From Ceratotherium simum simum (lineage: Eukaryota; Chordata; Mammalia; Perissodactyla; Rhinocerotidae): a stretch of 64,000 nt of DNA. Both the position numbers and the translations under genes were made by a program. Shown here in pieces: positions 34,627-47,142 of the stretch. Numbering within the stretch: the stretch's first letter is position 1; each line of letters starts with the position of its first letter. The notes under the pieces were generated by a model. The model saw only the letters and a list, made by a program, of their open reading frames with translations. It ran no database searches and was not told the DNA's origin. The stretch covers positions 7,895,778 to 7,959,777 of the forward strand of contig NW_004454207.1 in the NCBI RefSeq assembly GCF_000283155.1, written 5' to 3'.

Positions 34627-34635
34627 AGAAAATAA

Positions 34636-34880
34636 TAGCAATTATTTCCTGACTACTAACTGTATTCCAGAGAGTGTTCAAATATTCTACATGTTTTATT
34701 TAATCCTTGCAATAAACCAGAGTAAAGTGTTATTATTCCTGTTTGTATAGTTGAAGAAGCTCTTGCTCAACAAGGTAAGTACTTGTCAAGGTCATATAAC
34801 TAACAGCTCTCAGAGTTGGGATTTGAACCCAAGGAATTCTGACTACAGTGTTTTTTGCTGTCAACTGTTACACCCTTTTA
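34636..34880 (+). repeat. MIR SINE
   Basis: Sense MIR (TGACTACTAACTGTATTCCA, TTTAATCCTTGCAATAAACC, GAGTTGGGATTTGAACCCAA). The L1 upstream appears to have landed in its 5' end. Confidence 0.8.
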
Positions 34881-34949
34881 TGGTGCCTCCCAATGTAGGT
34901 TTAATTAAGTTTACTTACATAAAGTACGTTTTATTTGCATCGTGCTTTT

Positions 34950-35115
34950 ATATTTGGCCAGGCGCTTTCACATACATTTGATCTTCACAACCTGTGAAGG
35001 GTTGTTCTCAATTTGCAGAAAAGGAAACTGAGGCTTTGAGAGGCAAAGTGATGTGCTGGAGAAATCACAGCTATTAAGTGGCAGAGCCAGGGCTGGAGCT
35101 TGCTTCCTGTTTCTC
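34950..35115 (+). repeat. MIR SINE
   Basis: CAGAAAAGGAAACTGAGGCT and AGCTATTAAGTGGCAGAGCC. Sense strand. Confidence 0.8.
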
Positions 35116-35345
35116 ATGGTCTCACTAGAGTGAAGAGTTCCTCCCCCGTGGTCATTCAGCCCTACCACTGTACTCTGTCTCTGGAGCACCAAGGCATTTT
35201 TGAGAAAGAGTAGGCTACATATAACATTGAGGCTGTCCCCTTCTTGTGGGCTCTCTACCTCCCATGTGGAGAAGTAGCATCGATGTTGTATTATTATTGT
35301 TATTGTTGTTATTTTGCTTCTTTTATGATATGCAACAGGGAAGAG

Positions 35346-35570
35346 AATAATAATAGCTATCATTTATTGAGTGCCTACTACATTCATTATTTCTATTTCT
35401 CACTGAAATCTCTTGGAGGAAGCTTTGATTAGTCTCCTTTTCTAGATGAGGAAACTGAGACTTAGATTGCTAAGAACTGCCCAAAGTCATGCACTGGTTG
35501 GTTGCTGAACCTGAATTGGAACCGTCTCGGACAGATTCCAAAGTCCATGCTCCTTTTGATATGCTGTCCT
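35346..35570 (+). repeat. MIR SINE
   Basis: AATAATAGCTATCATTTATT, TAGATGAGGAAACTGAGACT and CTGAACCTGAATTGGAACCG. Sense strand. Confidence 0.8.
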
Positions 35571-36550
35571 GACTTGTAAAATTGGAATTTATCTAAAAAA
35601 CAGAAATTAAATGTTGCACTTTCATTCTCCTGAACTTCACTTTACATTTAAAATTTTATATCGATGGATTTTGAATTAATAATCTATTCCCTTTTTCTTT
35701 TCTCATGGAGCACTTTGAGAACACTATGATATATTTTCTTTTATTTCTTCCCTTGAGACCACTTAGAAATGCATTTATTCATTTTTTCTAAGTGCTGAGG
35801 AGCCTGCAAAGGCTATCTAGCTTTTTTAGCTTTGAAGTTTGATGCTTTAAGCTATGACAAATGGAAAATTTCTCTAATGGAGATTGTTCTTTTAAAAAAT
35901 GTTTTCTATTTGTACTTAAAAATTTAAAAAATACTAAATCACAAAACAAATATTTCTTTAGTTCTTGGAAAAACATCTAGTTGACTTTGTTTAAAAATCT
36001 AACAATCAAGCCATTTATGAGATCCCCTCCTTCCACCCCCAGTCCCTTATCCTCCACCCCTTCACTCCCAATTTTCAGTCCTTTACGGTCCTGTGTATTT
36101 AAATTTGGGACCTTCATGGAAAAACAATGAATGACATTGTTTCCTTGATCTTTGTTGTTCTATAAAGAATTTTTTGCAAGTTTAGAGGGGCCCTTGCCCC
36201 ACTTCTTCTTATTATTGTTGGAGAATTCTCAGTTATAATTGCCATCAAGCAGTCTTTACTTGCACTATGGGGTATAGCAGAAACCCCTGTGAGCTGAGAC
36301 CTCCTTCATTTTCCTCCTCAATGAAATGGGACATCAGATAAGATGCTCTTTAAAGTTCTTATGAGTATGCTCTATAGCTGCTGGTGCATGTGTGGGGTGG
36401 GGGGCACTGATTTCCCCTTCCACCTATCCCACTCCTAGCTGTTACCCTATTAACATTTTAACACGCTCAAGTGCCTTTCCTCTTTTTTCTTTTTTTTTGG
36501 TTGGGATATATATATTTTTTCTCATGCCGTTTTTTTTTTTTGCTCCCAAC
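35571..36550. other. unassigned intron sequence
   Basis: No exon or confident repeat. T-rich low-complexity patches lie at 36481-36541. Confidence 0.4.
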
Positions 36551-36554
36551 TTCT

Positions 36555-37560
36555 TATTTTTAAAAATTGCAAACCTACAGAGAAGATGAAAGAATACTCA
36601 ATGAGCACCCACATACCCTTTACCTAGATGCACCAGTTGTTAACATTTTATCATTCTCCCTCTCCCTCTCTTCCTTCCCTCGCTCCATCTCCATTTCCCT
36701 CTCCATTTAAAAGGAAGTTGTAGACATTATGATATTAACCTCTATATACTTCAGCATGCATCTCCTGAAAAGAGGGAGATTCTCTTACATAACTAAAGTA
36801 GTATATCACACTGAAAAAATTTAACATTGATAGAGTAATATTATCTAACATATACTTCGTATTCAGAATTTCCCAGTTGTCCAAAATTGCCCTTTGGAAC
36901 TGTTTTTTTCCTTCCCTTGCCCTCTTGTTCCCTCCAGTTACCCTCTTCTCTCTCTTTCCCTTCAGAGCTTGCTCCTGAAGGGGGTATTCACACTGCTGTC
37001 TCCTACCTTCTCGTGTATCCTATCCCATTGAAAATGATTTTGACAAGTTCTTGAATGACCTTGAAGTCCAGTGGAGCATTTTCAGTACTTATTTTGCTTG
37101 ACTTCCTGACAGTACTTGGCACTCCTGCATTCTCCCCTCTTCAAATACTCATGGCCCTTGGCTTGAGAATGTGACAGCACATTCTCCTGGTTTTCCTTTT
37201 ATGTCTCTGTTTGAACTGTTTATGAGTGTCCACTTTCTCCCAACTTTTAAATATTGAGGTTTCTCTGGCTTCCTTTTGGCCCTCCTATTTTGTCACTCTA
37301 ATGCTCTCCTTGGGTGACTTTACTCCCATGGCTTTATTATCATCAGTATATCAAAACTACCAAATCTTTATTTTCAGCCCACATCATATACTATAATCCC
37401 TGGTTTGTTGTCATCAATTGGGAATCATTTTAAACATGTACTTTTCTTTGTAAAGGGAGACCACTTTCTTCATCTGAAATTATGATCCCTCTCAATAACA
37501 ATTTTTAATTATTCACTTTTTGCTATGATAATGTGTTGGCCTTGAGTGTTTATATAAAAC
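36555..37560 (-). repeat. old L1 3'UTR-type sequence
   Basis: CAAACCTACAGAGAAGATGA, AGTTGTTAACATTTTATCAT and TTCAGAATTTCCCAGTTGTC are typical of diverged L1M-type 3' ends read in antisense. A CT-rich simple repeat lies inside (36655-36710). Confidence 0.5.
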
Positions 37561-38740
37561 TGGTACTACAAAGACATTTATTGCCTGCATGAAACAGGCA
37601 AACAAAAAACCAAATAACCTTTTTATTCTTTATACCAATTAAATGCATCTTCATCTTTTTCTTTATTTGCTGTGTGATTAATCCACCTCTGCTTTAGAAA
37701 TTTCAAGTATTATGAGACTCTTACAGGGACTATTTAGATATTCACTCTAGAATCATGAGCCCTTAAAAGGTAGAAAGTACTGCTAAAAGGATATGAAGTC
37801 CCACCTCCCCATTTAAATACTTTTTACCAGCTTCCAGCCTTGACTAGACAATTTGCAAAGCCAGCTTTATACTTGGATCCTGTTAATCATTCGAAAATCT
37901 TGTTACAGAGAGACAGATTTCAACTCTGTAAGAAAGGGCACTACTTCAGCCCCAATTGCCAGTTATTTCCCGTAATCAGAACACTTTTCTTATATTATTA
38001 TGGCTTTATGTTGCATTAGCTTTTTAGCAGCTGCAAAAGACAAAAATTCAATACTGATCGTATTTGACCTCGGGTGAATGAATGTGGTGGCATAACTCAG
38101 ATCAGTAATTAATAAAAAGGGAGACATAAAGCAGAATCATAGTCAAGACATTTAATTTTTTTTTCCTAAGTGAGGATTAAAGGTCATTATTGAATTGTCG
38201 AATAGAACACATTTCCTACAAGAATATATTTTAATAATTTAAAATGATAGTAATACTTTTACATAGCTCAATTTCTTAGATACTTAAGAAAATAATAGTT
38301 TTTAAAAACTGATATCTTCCTGATACTGATTCTTTTAGAAAATTAGCAGAAATTAATGTGGTGGAGAGGTCAGTTACCTGTAAACTGTTGTTCTCCCAAT
38401 ACTGATTTAGCCTATTATTTTGGTATTGTATAGATAAAGCTTCATATTCCCCTGAACTATGGTGTAGCAAAGGATTACAATTCTTAGGGAACCTTCCATC
38501 AGAGTATTTTATGTAATCTTTGTGTTGTTCTGTTGCCTTGTTGAATAAAAGAGGGCTTTAAATGGGAGTTTAAAAATCCTAATCCTAATAAATGTAGAAG
38601 GAATGAGTCAGAAAATTGCTGTTTTGCAATCGCCATAGAAATAATTGATTTAGGCAAAAATAATCAGTGGATGTTTTGGAGAGCAGAATCTATACACAGT
38701 CCCAAAGCATGTTCCTGCAAATTGTTTATTAATTATAAAG
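37561..38740. other. unassigned intron sequence
   Basis: AT-rich, with no exon or confident repeat. Confidence 0.4.
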
Positions 38741-39165
38741 AGAAAGAAAATACCTCTACAGTAGAGGATTTAAGAACACCTTAACCAAATCATCTAAGTT
38801 CACGTCACCAATAACAAGACAAGTGAACATCGCGTGCCTCCCAAGTTAACGCACTTGAGAAAGACCCATCACCTGAATCTAATCATGAGGAAACAGCAGA
38901 CAGATCCAAATTGAGGGATATTTTAAATAACGGGCCTGTACTCTTCAAAAGATTCAGTGTCATTAAGGAAACAGAAAGGCTAAGGACTTGTTATAGAATA
39001 AAGGAGACTGAAGAAATGATGGTGATATGTGTATGTGTGGATAGATAGATACAGAGCAAGAGAATGTGTATGTGACGAAATATTAACAATTGTACCCTTC
39101 TTATCATTTTCCCATATGCTTGAAAATGTTTCAAAATAAAAAGCTAAAAACATCCTATTCCTGTA
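38741..39165 (+). repeat. old L1-type 3' end
   Basis: CGGGCCTGTACTCTTCAAAA, AAACAGAAAGGCTAAGGACT and AAAATGTTTCAAAATAAAAA resemble the 3' end of an old L1M element. Diverged. Confidence 0.45.
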
Positions 39166-41090
39166 CCACCTGAGATATGTTTGCCAAGCTAGATATGTTT
39201 GCTGCAGCCTAGATTTATTTCCTTTGGGGGTACCATTTGTTAGCCCTTCCTTGTTTTTTCCATTCACCAACTTCCTCATTCATTGCAGACGTGTGTGCAC
39301 CACGTCCTGGCATCATCTTAAGTATCTTCACTGTACACATGAATCACCCCAAATGCGTTGGTGTCTCAGTTACTTGACCTCCTAAACTCCAGCAACCCCT
39401 TCTCCACTCTGCTTCAGCTACTCACTCTCATTTCCTGGCCCCTGTGGCCACCTGGATCAGCTCCACCTCTGCAATCTTTATGATTATTATCTCATTCTCT
39501 GATCTCCTGATCTTCATTGAAACCTCTGGGCCTTAGACCCTTCCCATATGTCTCTGTCTCCCAGCCCTGTCTTGTCTTCACTTTTTTCCCCATCCATCTT
39601 TCTCCATCTTCTATTGGCTATCACTTGAACCAGTTAACAGATCATACATAGTAATCATATTTTGGGCAACTTAAAGGAGAAGTAATAGGTAAAATGTTTA
39701 ATTTCCTAGACCAATTGCTAGCAACGTTTAGCTACAATTCCCTGATGGAAAAGCCAAGGATATTAGTGACTTGACTTGGATTTTTCTTCAGGGATAATTA
39801 AGATTTTTTTTTAAAGTAGCCTTTAGAATTTGTCTTCTTTGTCCAGAAGCTTCTGATTTGAATGTCACATTTACATGTCCTATGTTGTCCTTGAATGGTT
39901 ATTTTCAGCTTTGCTATGTGAAATAATAGGCAGTCTACAGCTGTAGTGTTAAAAAAAAATGAGGGATGAATTAGAGTGTTTCATAACTGGAAAGTATCTT
40001 AGAGATCACATAATCCCAAGTTCTCATTTTACATGAGAACTGAGATTTACATGAGAAGTTTACGTGAGAGACCGAGGACCAGAGAGGTTGAGCGATTTGC
40101 TTGAGGTTACACAGTTGGCACCTGGTTGAGTCAGGCCCCAAATGGAAGTCTCCAGATTACAAATTCAGAATTTATTTTTATTATCCCATGTGGATGGGTT
40201 GGTAGGTGGGTGAGTACATGAGTAAATAAAAAGTCAAAGAAATGATCTCTAATTCTTGCCCTTCTCTTGCTGGAAGGCCAGCGGTTTCCAAGAATGATAA
40301 AACTATGATCTCTTTTGTCATTTGGGGAAAGTGATAATTTTGTTTAAAATGTCTGTCATTGTTTGGCAACTGGGTCTTATGCTTACTCTTGTTTCCCTCT
40401 TGTATAAGAAAAATACTTTCTAGGGACAAGGATGCTGTGTTGTGCCCTTGCTCTGCAGGGATGTCAGAGTTTGTGGATGAGCAAGCCTCACAGGGTCCTC
40501 GCCTTGCTTGCTGCCCAAGAAGCAGGCTTTGTAACCATCTCATGTCCACTGGGCATGTGCTTTGAGCTGTTTTTCCAGTGAAGTTGGAAGTCTCACTGGG
40601 ACAGCCACACACTCTAGCAGATGGCAGATACAGAATATCTGCAAACAAAAATAACAACAATGAAAACTGTGGTCCCAGAGTTGAGCCATATCCTATTGTC
40701 ACCATGCTTTGAACAGCTGAGGTAATAGATGCTTTTCCTCCTTGTTTAAAGCCTTTTGCCACTAGATGGTTCATTCTCTTTCCAGTTCATTTGAATTCAT
40801 TTTAATCAGTTCTATCACACTTGTGCCTCTCTCTCTTCCTGACTGGATGTCAGGCCCCTTAAACTTATATTAAATATTCACTCATCCTGCTGCCTCCTCA
40901 GGAGGCCTCTGCCAGCAGAATTTCAAAAGCAGAGAGTCTTTAAATGCCTTATCATTCTGAATATAAAGCTTCTTGTTTAAAGAACTATTTATCAAACAAA
41001 CTCCTATTTAAAAAACAAAACCAAACCAGACATAAAAAGACTCTGGCAATCAACATGAAGAGAAACACAAGACAGAAGGTCTTAACTAAA
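39166..41090. other. mostly unassigned intron sequence
   Basis: A MIR-like patch lies at 40000-40130 (AGAGAGGTTGAGCGATTTGC). A 197-codon open frame lies on the - strand at 40181-40774, the longest in the window, with no domain that I recognise. It is not annotated as a gene. Confidence 0.35.
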
Positions 41091-41094
41091 CAGT

Positions 41095-41420
41095 AATTTC
41101 ATTCATTCAACAAATATTTATTGAGCATCTCTTATGTTCCAGGGACTATTCTAGACTCAAGATATAGCAGCTAACACAACGGAGCAAAATCCCAGCCCTC
41201 ATGGAGATCACTTCTAGCGGAAGGAGACAGACAATAACAAATGAGTAAAATATATGCAATATCAGATGGCGAGATGTGCTGTGGAGGAAAAATAAGGAAG
41301 GAGATAGGCAATGGGGGGAGGGGTGCCATTTTAAAAAGGTGGGAGGGAAAGGCCTCCCTGAGAAGGCGCCCTTTGAGCCAAGACTGTGCACTCTAAGGCA
41401 GTGAGCCCTGTGGATCCTGG
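41095..41420 (+). repeat. old repeat patch, family unresolved
   Basis: TCAACAAATATTTATTGAGC, CCAGCCCTCATGGAGATCAC and GGCCTCCCTGAGAAGGCGCC form a recognisable common old repeat, also seen at 42130. Confidence 0.45.
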
Positions 41421-41589
41421 TTAGCACGGCTTTTCTTGCTCCTGGCTCTTGGGTTCTGAGATGGTAGCCTGTTTGTCCACAGTAGTTGTGAATTTTTAAA
41501 TGAAATAGGTATAATTAGAAAGTCTTCGGGGGCACTAAAAGTTGTTAGCCTAGAGAGAGACAATTATTACCTATTATTCCTGTCTTTTC

Positions 41590-41744
41590 TATTTTTTATT
41601 TTATTGGGGTCATATTGGCTTACAACATTGTGTAAATTTCAGGTGTACATCACTGTATTTCAGTTTCTATATAGACTACATCATGTTGACCAGCAACAGT
41701 CTAGTTTTTATTCATCACCATACATGCATACCGCCTTACGTTTT
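41590..41744 (-). repeat. short antisense L1 3' end
   Basis: TACAACATTGTGTAAATTTC and AGGTGTACATCACTGTATTT are the antisense of the 3'UTR end seen in the sense L1 at 33.8 kb. Confidence 0.65.
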
Positions 41745-41759
41745 AAAAAAAGTATCTGC

Positions 41760-41986
41760 TGGGGCTGGCCCCGTGGCATAGCGGTTAAGTGCACGCGCTC
41801 CGCTGCTGGCGGCCCGGGTTGGGATCCCGGGCGCGCACCGATGCACCGCTTGTCAGGCCATGCTGTGGCAGCGTCCCGTATAAAGTGGAGGAAGATGGGC
41901 GCGGATGTTAGCCCAGGGCCACTCTTCCTCAGCAAAAAGAGGATTGGCATGGATGTTAGCTCAGAGCTGATCTTCCTCACACACAC
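41760..41986 (+). mobile_element. ERE tRNA-derived SINE
   Basis: Sense copy GGGGCTGGCCCCGTGGCATA. Perfect 13-bp duplication AAAAAAAGTATCT (41745-41757 and 41987-41999). Confidence 0.94.
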
Positions 41987-41997
41987 AAAAAAAGTAT

Positions 41998-42400
41998 CTA
42001 CCATCTGAGTGCTCCTATATGCCAGGCAATGTGCTAAGCATTTTATATTAATCAATTCATTAATATATTACTAATACCTATATCAACACATTGCTAATAC
42101 ATTATTATGTATTATTACAGCAGCCCCAGAAGGTATTCATTCATTCATTCAGCAAATCTCCATTGCCAGGCCTTGCCCTAAGTGCTGGGGATAGAGCAGT
42201 GAACAAGATAAAGTCCCTATTCTCATGTAGCTTAGCTAACAGGGGGAGATAGACAATAAACACACAAACATATGACCACGTGGAATGTCGGATGGTAAAA
42301 AGTGCCATGGAAAACATTAGAACAGGCTAAGAGTATGGGGAACGTGAGATGGGGAAGACATGGGAGGGAAAGACTATTCTGCACACTGTCTCATTTTTTA
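41998..42400 (+). repeat. MIR-like start and old repeat patch
   Basis: 41998-42060 (TATGCCAGGCAATGTGCTAA) is MIR-like. 42130-42400 (CATTCATTCAGCAAATCTCC, GAGCAGTGAACAAGATAAAG) is the unresolved old repeat. Confidence 0.45.
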
Positions 42401-42424
42401 TGGCTGATTCCAAATGCCACGCTA

Positions 42425-42690
42425 GGCTGTATAACATAATGGTTATGAGCCCAAGTTCTGGAATTACAGAGATCTGGGTTTGACTCTACGTTCTCCTACT
42501 GACAAGTGATGTGACCCAAAACAGGTTGTTTTTGAGCCTCAGTTTCCTTATCTGTAAAATGAGGAGAATGACACTATAAAGGATAGTTGGGAGGATTAAA
42601 TCACATCAAATAAAACAAAATGATCCACATAAAGCACCAAGCACAGTGCCTGGCACCAAGCAAATGCTCTGAATTTATTATTTGTTTTGC
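42425..42690 (-). repeat. MIR SINE, near full length
   Basis: Antisense MIR from TAACATAATGGTTATGAGCC through GCCTCAGTTTCCTTATCTGT to AGTGCCTGGCACCAAGCAAA. Confidence 0.85.
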
Positions 42691-44400
42691 GCAGTGACCC
42701 CCTATATGAATATTTAATTTCTTACCAAATACCATGATAATGATTGCCACTAGAGAAAAGAATCCATTAAAAAACAAACAAATCCTGGTTTGGCAATAGA
42801 GAAACCACCTGTACTGGGCACAGAAAATTGGCCAGGTAGCTTATTAAACCTATGCTGTTGCTTCCTTCTAGAAACAAAAATAGAAGGCCTTTGGGACACA
42901 TATGGCAATAGCTTTTATTTTTGTTTTTTTCCTGTATGGAATTAACGTGACAGGGAAGACAAGCCTTGTTATACAGTGAAGCAGCAGGACCAGAAGTGAA
43001 TCGAAGCTGTCTAACAAATTCAAAACTGGACGACACAGTCTTCAACTCTACAGGCAGGGTTGGGGATTGTGGAGCCAGCGACCCCCTCGAGTAGACTCTC
43101 TATCATATCTGGGCTCTACCCTTTGCCATTTTGGAGGTTTCTCCTCCAGAGGAGGGTCCTCAGCTGGCTAGAGGGGCCCTGCAGTGAGTGGGTGGGCTCT
43201 TAGGAATCACTTGAGGTTTTAGAGGTCTGACGTTGGTCCCCCAACTCTGCCCTGCCAGGCTCCTTCCCTCTCCTGGAGAGGGTGCTGCGGGAACTGTATG
43301 CCCAAGGAGCAATGGTAGGATGTAGATCAGAGTTCATTTTATCAGCCACTGCCCAAGTACTCCAAATCCCAATGTAGAACTCTAGTAAAGGCCTGAGCCA
43401 GAGTGCCCGGGAAGTTGGAGGCTTGACGCCTAAGCTGGGCCTACTTTTCCCACGCCCACAGGACTAGCTCATCAGGCAGGATCTAGTCAGGAAGCAGAAA
43501 CCACAGAGTGATTTGAACAGAGAGAACTGAATGTAAAGAACTGCCAGCTAGGTATCAAGTTGTTACTAGGTGGCTGAAAGGGTCCCTGAAAGAGAGCTCG
43601 AGGGTATATTGAGGTAGTAACTGCACCTCTAGGGCTGAGAGGACAAAGAGGAATGATTGGAATTATTTAAATTTAGAAACTTGGAGGAGAGGGTACCGTA
43701 GAACTGATACTCAGACCTTTGAGAAGGGGGGCTGGTCAGCTGGTGCTGGTATCGCTGAGAGGCTGCCATGAGGCTGGTTTTGCAAGTGCTGGGTAAATTG
43801 CAAACTGGATCCAGTTGCTGCTACAAGGAGAAACTGCTGTGGAGGTGAAGAGTAGTTGCTAGGTTACACTAACAGGAACAGGAGGCAGGTAGGAATGTGT
43901 GCCGTGTCCGTTGTCCCTCCTCCAGCCTTGCCGTCTCCCTCTACCGCCCCTGTTGGCAGAGCCAAACAGGGAGCAATGGGCAAAGCAGAAATGTGGCCTG
44001 CAGAATCCCAGCCTCAGCATCAGCAAGCTACTAGAGAAGCATGGGGTGAGAGCTGACACGTGATAGCTTAGTAAGTGGCATTCATGCTCGGGCTAGGGAC
44101 TCAGGTAAAGGAGTGCAAGCATAGACAGAGATGGTGGATTCCCAGCAGGGGGATGGAAGGGAGGCGGCTCAGCCTCCTGACTTTGGAGTGGAAGAAGCGC
44201 AAGAGCCAGGGAGCTAAGCGTGGCTGTCTACCTTCCAAGGTACAGTTACCCACACTCACTAGTAAAATATAGCCCATGAATGTGTTGTGTGCTTACCAAA
44301 CAAAATAGTAACTCCTCCCCTGGGGAGTGGGGACAGAAACAAGGCAGAGACAGGAGAGGGGCCTTAGATTGCCTCTTTCCCCTTGTGGGGAAGGAGTAGA
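42691..44400. other. unassigned intron sequence
   Basis: No exon seen. 43470-43640 may be an old LTR-like patch (AGGAAGCAGAAACCACAGAG). Somewhat GC-richer than its surroundings. Confidence 0.35.
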
Positions 44401-44404
44401 AGTA

Positions 44405-45030
44405 GTAGAATATGTTACTGTCTAGCTTAGTGCCAGGCACATAGTAGACATTCAATAAATGGTGACTATTATTATTCAGCGGAAGGAAAGGTACAAATAG
44501 ATCAGGGAATGAAGTAACTGGCTATAGTGGAGAGAGCCCAGACTTTGGACTCAGAAGACCTGAGTTCATACTAGGTAAGTGACTCTGAGCAAGATGCTTG
44601 CCTCTCTGAACCCAAAGTTTCCTTATGTGTAACATGGGTATGATAATACTTGTGGGGACTAAATGTCTTATAATAGACCCTTAACATATGATAGCTATTT
44701 TGTTCTATTAATAATTATAGAAATAATAATACGCTTGATTATTTATTATTGGTGTTGCTAATACTAAATAGAAGAGACTTTAGTGATCATTTATTCTACT
44801 ACATCACTGTGCAGATGAAGAAACTGAGGCACAGAAAAAGGTCTATAGCACTGTAGAGGTTAAGAGCTTGGGCTGTGAGGTCAATGAGACCTGAGTTCAA
44901 TTCCTTGATGTCCATTTATACTTACTAGCTAAATGACCTTAAGTAAGTTAGTCTCTCTTAGCTTCACAATGTGGCACGGACTGCAGAAATGATTCCATTG
45001 CCTGACCCTCAGGAAGTGCTCAGTAAATAG
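44405..45030 (-). repeat. cluster of antisense MIR copies
   Basis: Three antisense MIR-like stretches are readable: 44405-44475 (GTGCCAGGCACATAGTAGAC), 44515-44720 (TTTGGACTCAGAAGACCTGA) and 44850-45030 (GGTTAAGAGCTTGGGCTGTG). A short sense patch lies at 44765-44845. Confidence 0.7.
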
Positions 45031-45700
45031 CACTGGACCAGTTCTAGCTTGGTGAACAGAGAGCCCTTGAAGTTAGGGTTGGTTGGTCATGACAGTGACT
45101 GTCCCACAGAACAGGCCTGTCACATGAGCTTGGGCTCTCCACAATGATATGGAGAGAACACTTGAGATTTCAGCTATGGTGCTACCAACTGTTTGCTTTG
45201 CAATATTGAGCAAGTCACTCTTTCTTCTCCCTGTGGTTTTTCCCTATAAAGATCGTGATACTTGACCTTAAGTCTATTTCCTGGGGTTTTCTGGAAGCTG
45301 AATAGTGAAAAAAGAGTCTCTGGAACCTGAGAGCCTTGAAAAACCTCATAAATAAACACTCTCAGATGACTGGTATATACTCAGTGGACCACAGTAGTAC
45401 TAAACCAAGGATGCTGGGACTGGAGGCTGGATTCCCATTTTCAGAAGTCAACTTGTTCCTGTTATAGGCAACTCTTAATTTTTATGTGCTAACTGGGAAA
45501 AAGTATAGTATGAATAAAAGGACCCTGGTGTTGCTTGCTCTTCACTCTAAAGCTTGAGGAAAGCATAAGAGGCTATAGTTTAAATCTCATTATCTCTCAC
45601 CCAATCTCTTTCTTCAATACTATGAAACTACAGGATGGTTTGAAGGCTACCAGCCCCGGAAGAGAGTCAGTGGGCCTGAATAATCCACAAACAAGACAAT
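45031..45700. other. unassigned intron sequence
   Basis: No exon or repeat that I can support. Confidence 0.4.
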
Positions 45701-46080
45701 ACTTATCACTATGGTTGCCATTTATTTAGCATGTGCTTTATTATTTTTTTTTTAATTTTTTTTTTTGTTTTGCTGAGGAAGATTAGCCCTGAGCTAACAT
45801 CTGTGCCCGTCTTCCTCTATTTTATATATGGGATGCCACCACAGCATGGCTTGATGAGTGGTGTGCAGGTCTGCATCCAGGATCTGAACCTGCAAACCCG
45901 GGCCACCGAGGCGGAGTGCATGAACTTCACCACTACGCCACCAGGCCGGCCCTAGCGTATGCTTTACGCCAGGCATTGGGCTAAACTCTTCACCTGTAGT
46001 ATCTTGTTTCATCCTTATAGTAACTCTATGAAGGAGGGAGATGTGCTCATTTATCCATCTGTCTTTTATCAGTTGAATCT
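45701..46080 (+). repeat. MIR interrupted by an ERE
   Basis: CACTATGGTTGCCATTTATT and TAGCATGTGCTTTA before the SINE, then CCAGGCATTGGGCTAAACTC after it, form a sense MIR. Confidence 0.7.
45741..45952 (-). mobile_element. ERE SINE inserted in MIR
   Basis: Antisense copy. Duplication TAGCATGTGCTTTA (45727-45740) and TAGCGTATGCTTTA (45953-45966), two mismatches. Confidence 0.92.
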
Positions 46081-46179
46081 CAGATGCAGAAGGAGGAGTG
46101 AATCATACTTTTTAATTCGTTGTACAATGCCATCATTGGTCTGTGCAAGACCCTTTCCTATGTTAGTAGGTTAATTTGC

Positions 46180-46485
46180 TTATTCTCTTTTATCCATGTA
46201 CCCTACACTCATTTGTCCCCTCCCCCATAAATAACCAATCTATTATGTTTAGTGTGTATCTTTTCCTTTGTATATAGTCGTATGAAATGTATATTGTGGT
46301 TTTGTGTATATGTATTTTAAATTTATATAAAATGGTATCATGTTATATTTCATTCTAACTTTTTAATAACTGTTCAAACTGAAGCACTGTGTTTTTAACA
46401 TCCATCCATGTTGCTATGGGTTCATTTAATCTATTGCTTCCAGTTGTGGCATAATATTCCGTAGTTTACACCCACCACTGTTATG
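46180..46485 (-). repeat. old antisense L1-type fragment
   Basis: AAATGGTATCATGTTATATT, TAACATCCATCCATGTTGCT and GTTGTGGCATAATATTCCGT resemble an old L1 3' region in antisense. Confidence 0.5.
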
Positions 46486-46655
46486 CATTCTCCTTCCCAG
46501 CAATGGACAGCCAGACTGCCTGGGTGTCCAAATCCCTACCACCACAAACAAGGAAGCATTGTATCCCATATGTCTCCTTTACAGACTGTGAGAATTGCTT
46601 TAGGGTATTTAGTAAAGAATTGAATTGCTATTTCATAGACTTCATATGCCTAAGT

Positions 46656-46810
46656 AGTGCCAGAGGTAGGTGCTATTATTATCCCCATTTTACAGAGGAG
46701 GAAACTGAGGCTTTGAGAGTTTTAATAATTCACCCAAACTCACACAGACAGTAATTAGCAGAGCTGCTATTCAAATTCAGGCAGTCTTGCTCCAAAAATT
46801 CTCTGCTTAA
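46656..46810 (+). repeat. MIR SINE, 3' half
   Basis: TGCTATTATTATCCCCATTT, TACAGAGGAGGAAACTGAGG. Sense, 200 bases before the IQ exon. Confidence 0.85.
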
Positions 46811-47014
46811 TGGATGCCATCTTTATTCTCTGAGTATTTGAAACTTGAGGACATTTTACAAAAACATAAAGATAAAACTCATTGTTTGTAGTTTTTATGT
46901 TCTTAGAACCTAAGGAATCCAGGGGGCCTGATTTTTTCCTGAAGCACTTACTTCCCACCCATAGCTACTTAGTAACTGTTTTTTCTCTGACTTTCATATT
47001 CTGTGGGTCTGCAG

Positions 47015-47142
47015 TGCTGAAAGCCGCTTTGGTCATCCAGAACTGGTACCGAGGTTACAGTGCTCGACTGAAGGCCAGACAACGCTATGCCCTCAGCATC
47101 TTCCAGTCCATCGAATATGCTGATGAACAAGGCCAATTGCAG
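47015..47142 (+). CDS. PPEF1: PPEF1 coding exon 2: calmodulin-binding IQ motif
   Basis: The acceptor GGTCTGCAG is followed by two bases that complete a Val codon with the previous exon, then 42 codons, ending at CAG|GTCTGT (phase 0). The protein contains AALVIQNWYRGYSARLKAR, a canonical IQ motif (IQxxxRGxxxR, about residues 23-33) that in this family binds calmodulin, followed by IFQSIEYADEQGQLQ. The IFQSIEYA stretch is shared by PPEF1 and PPEF2, but Arg-Gly in the IQ motif, LKARQ and ADEQGQ favour PPEF1 over the PPEF2 paralogue (which has YRRYVARLE as I recall it). The upstream intron is 19.4 kb, the downstream one 2.5 kb. The open frame continues past the donor for 39 more codons, but the extension has no family similarity and is intronic. 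Confidence 0.95.

Noticed and set aside
41604..42008. 134-codon open frame on the + strand
   Set aside because: It reads through an L1 end and an ERE SINE; no host protein similarity.
47015..47142. Assignment to PPEF2 instead of PPEF1
   Set aside because: The IQ segment YRGYSARLKARQ and ADEQGQ agree with PPEF1, while PPEF2 has a different pattern at these sites (from memory of the families).
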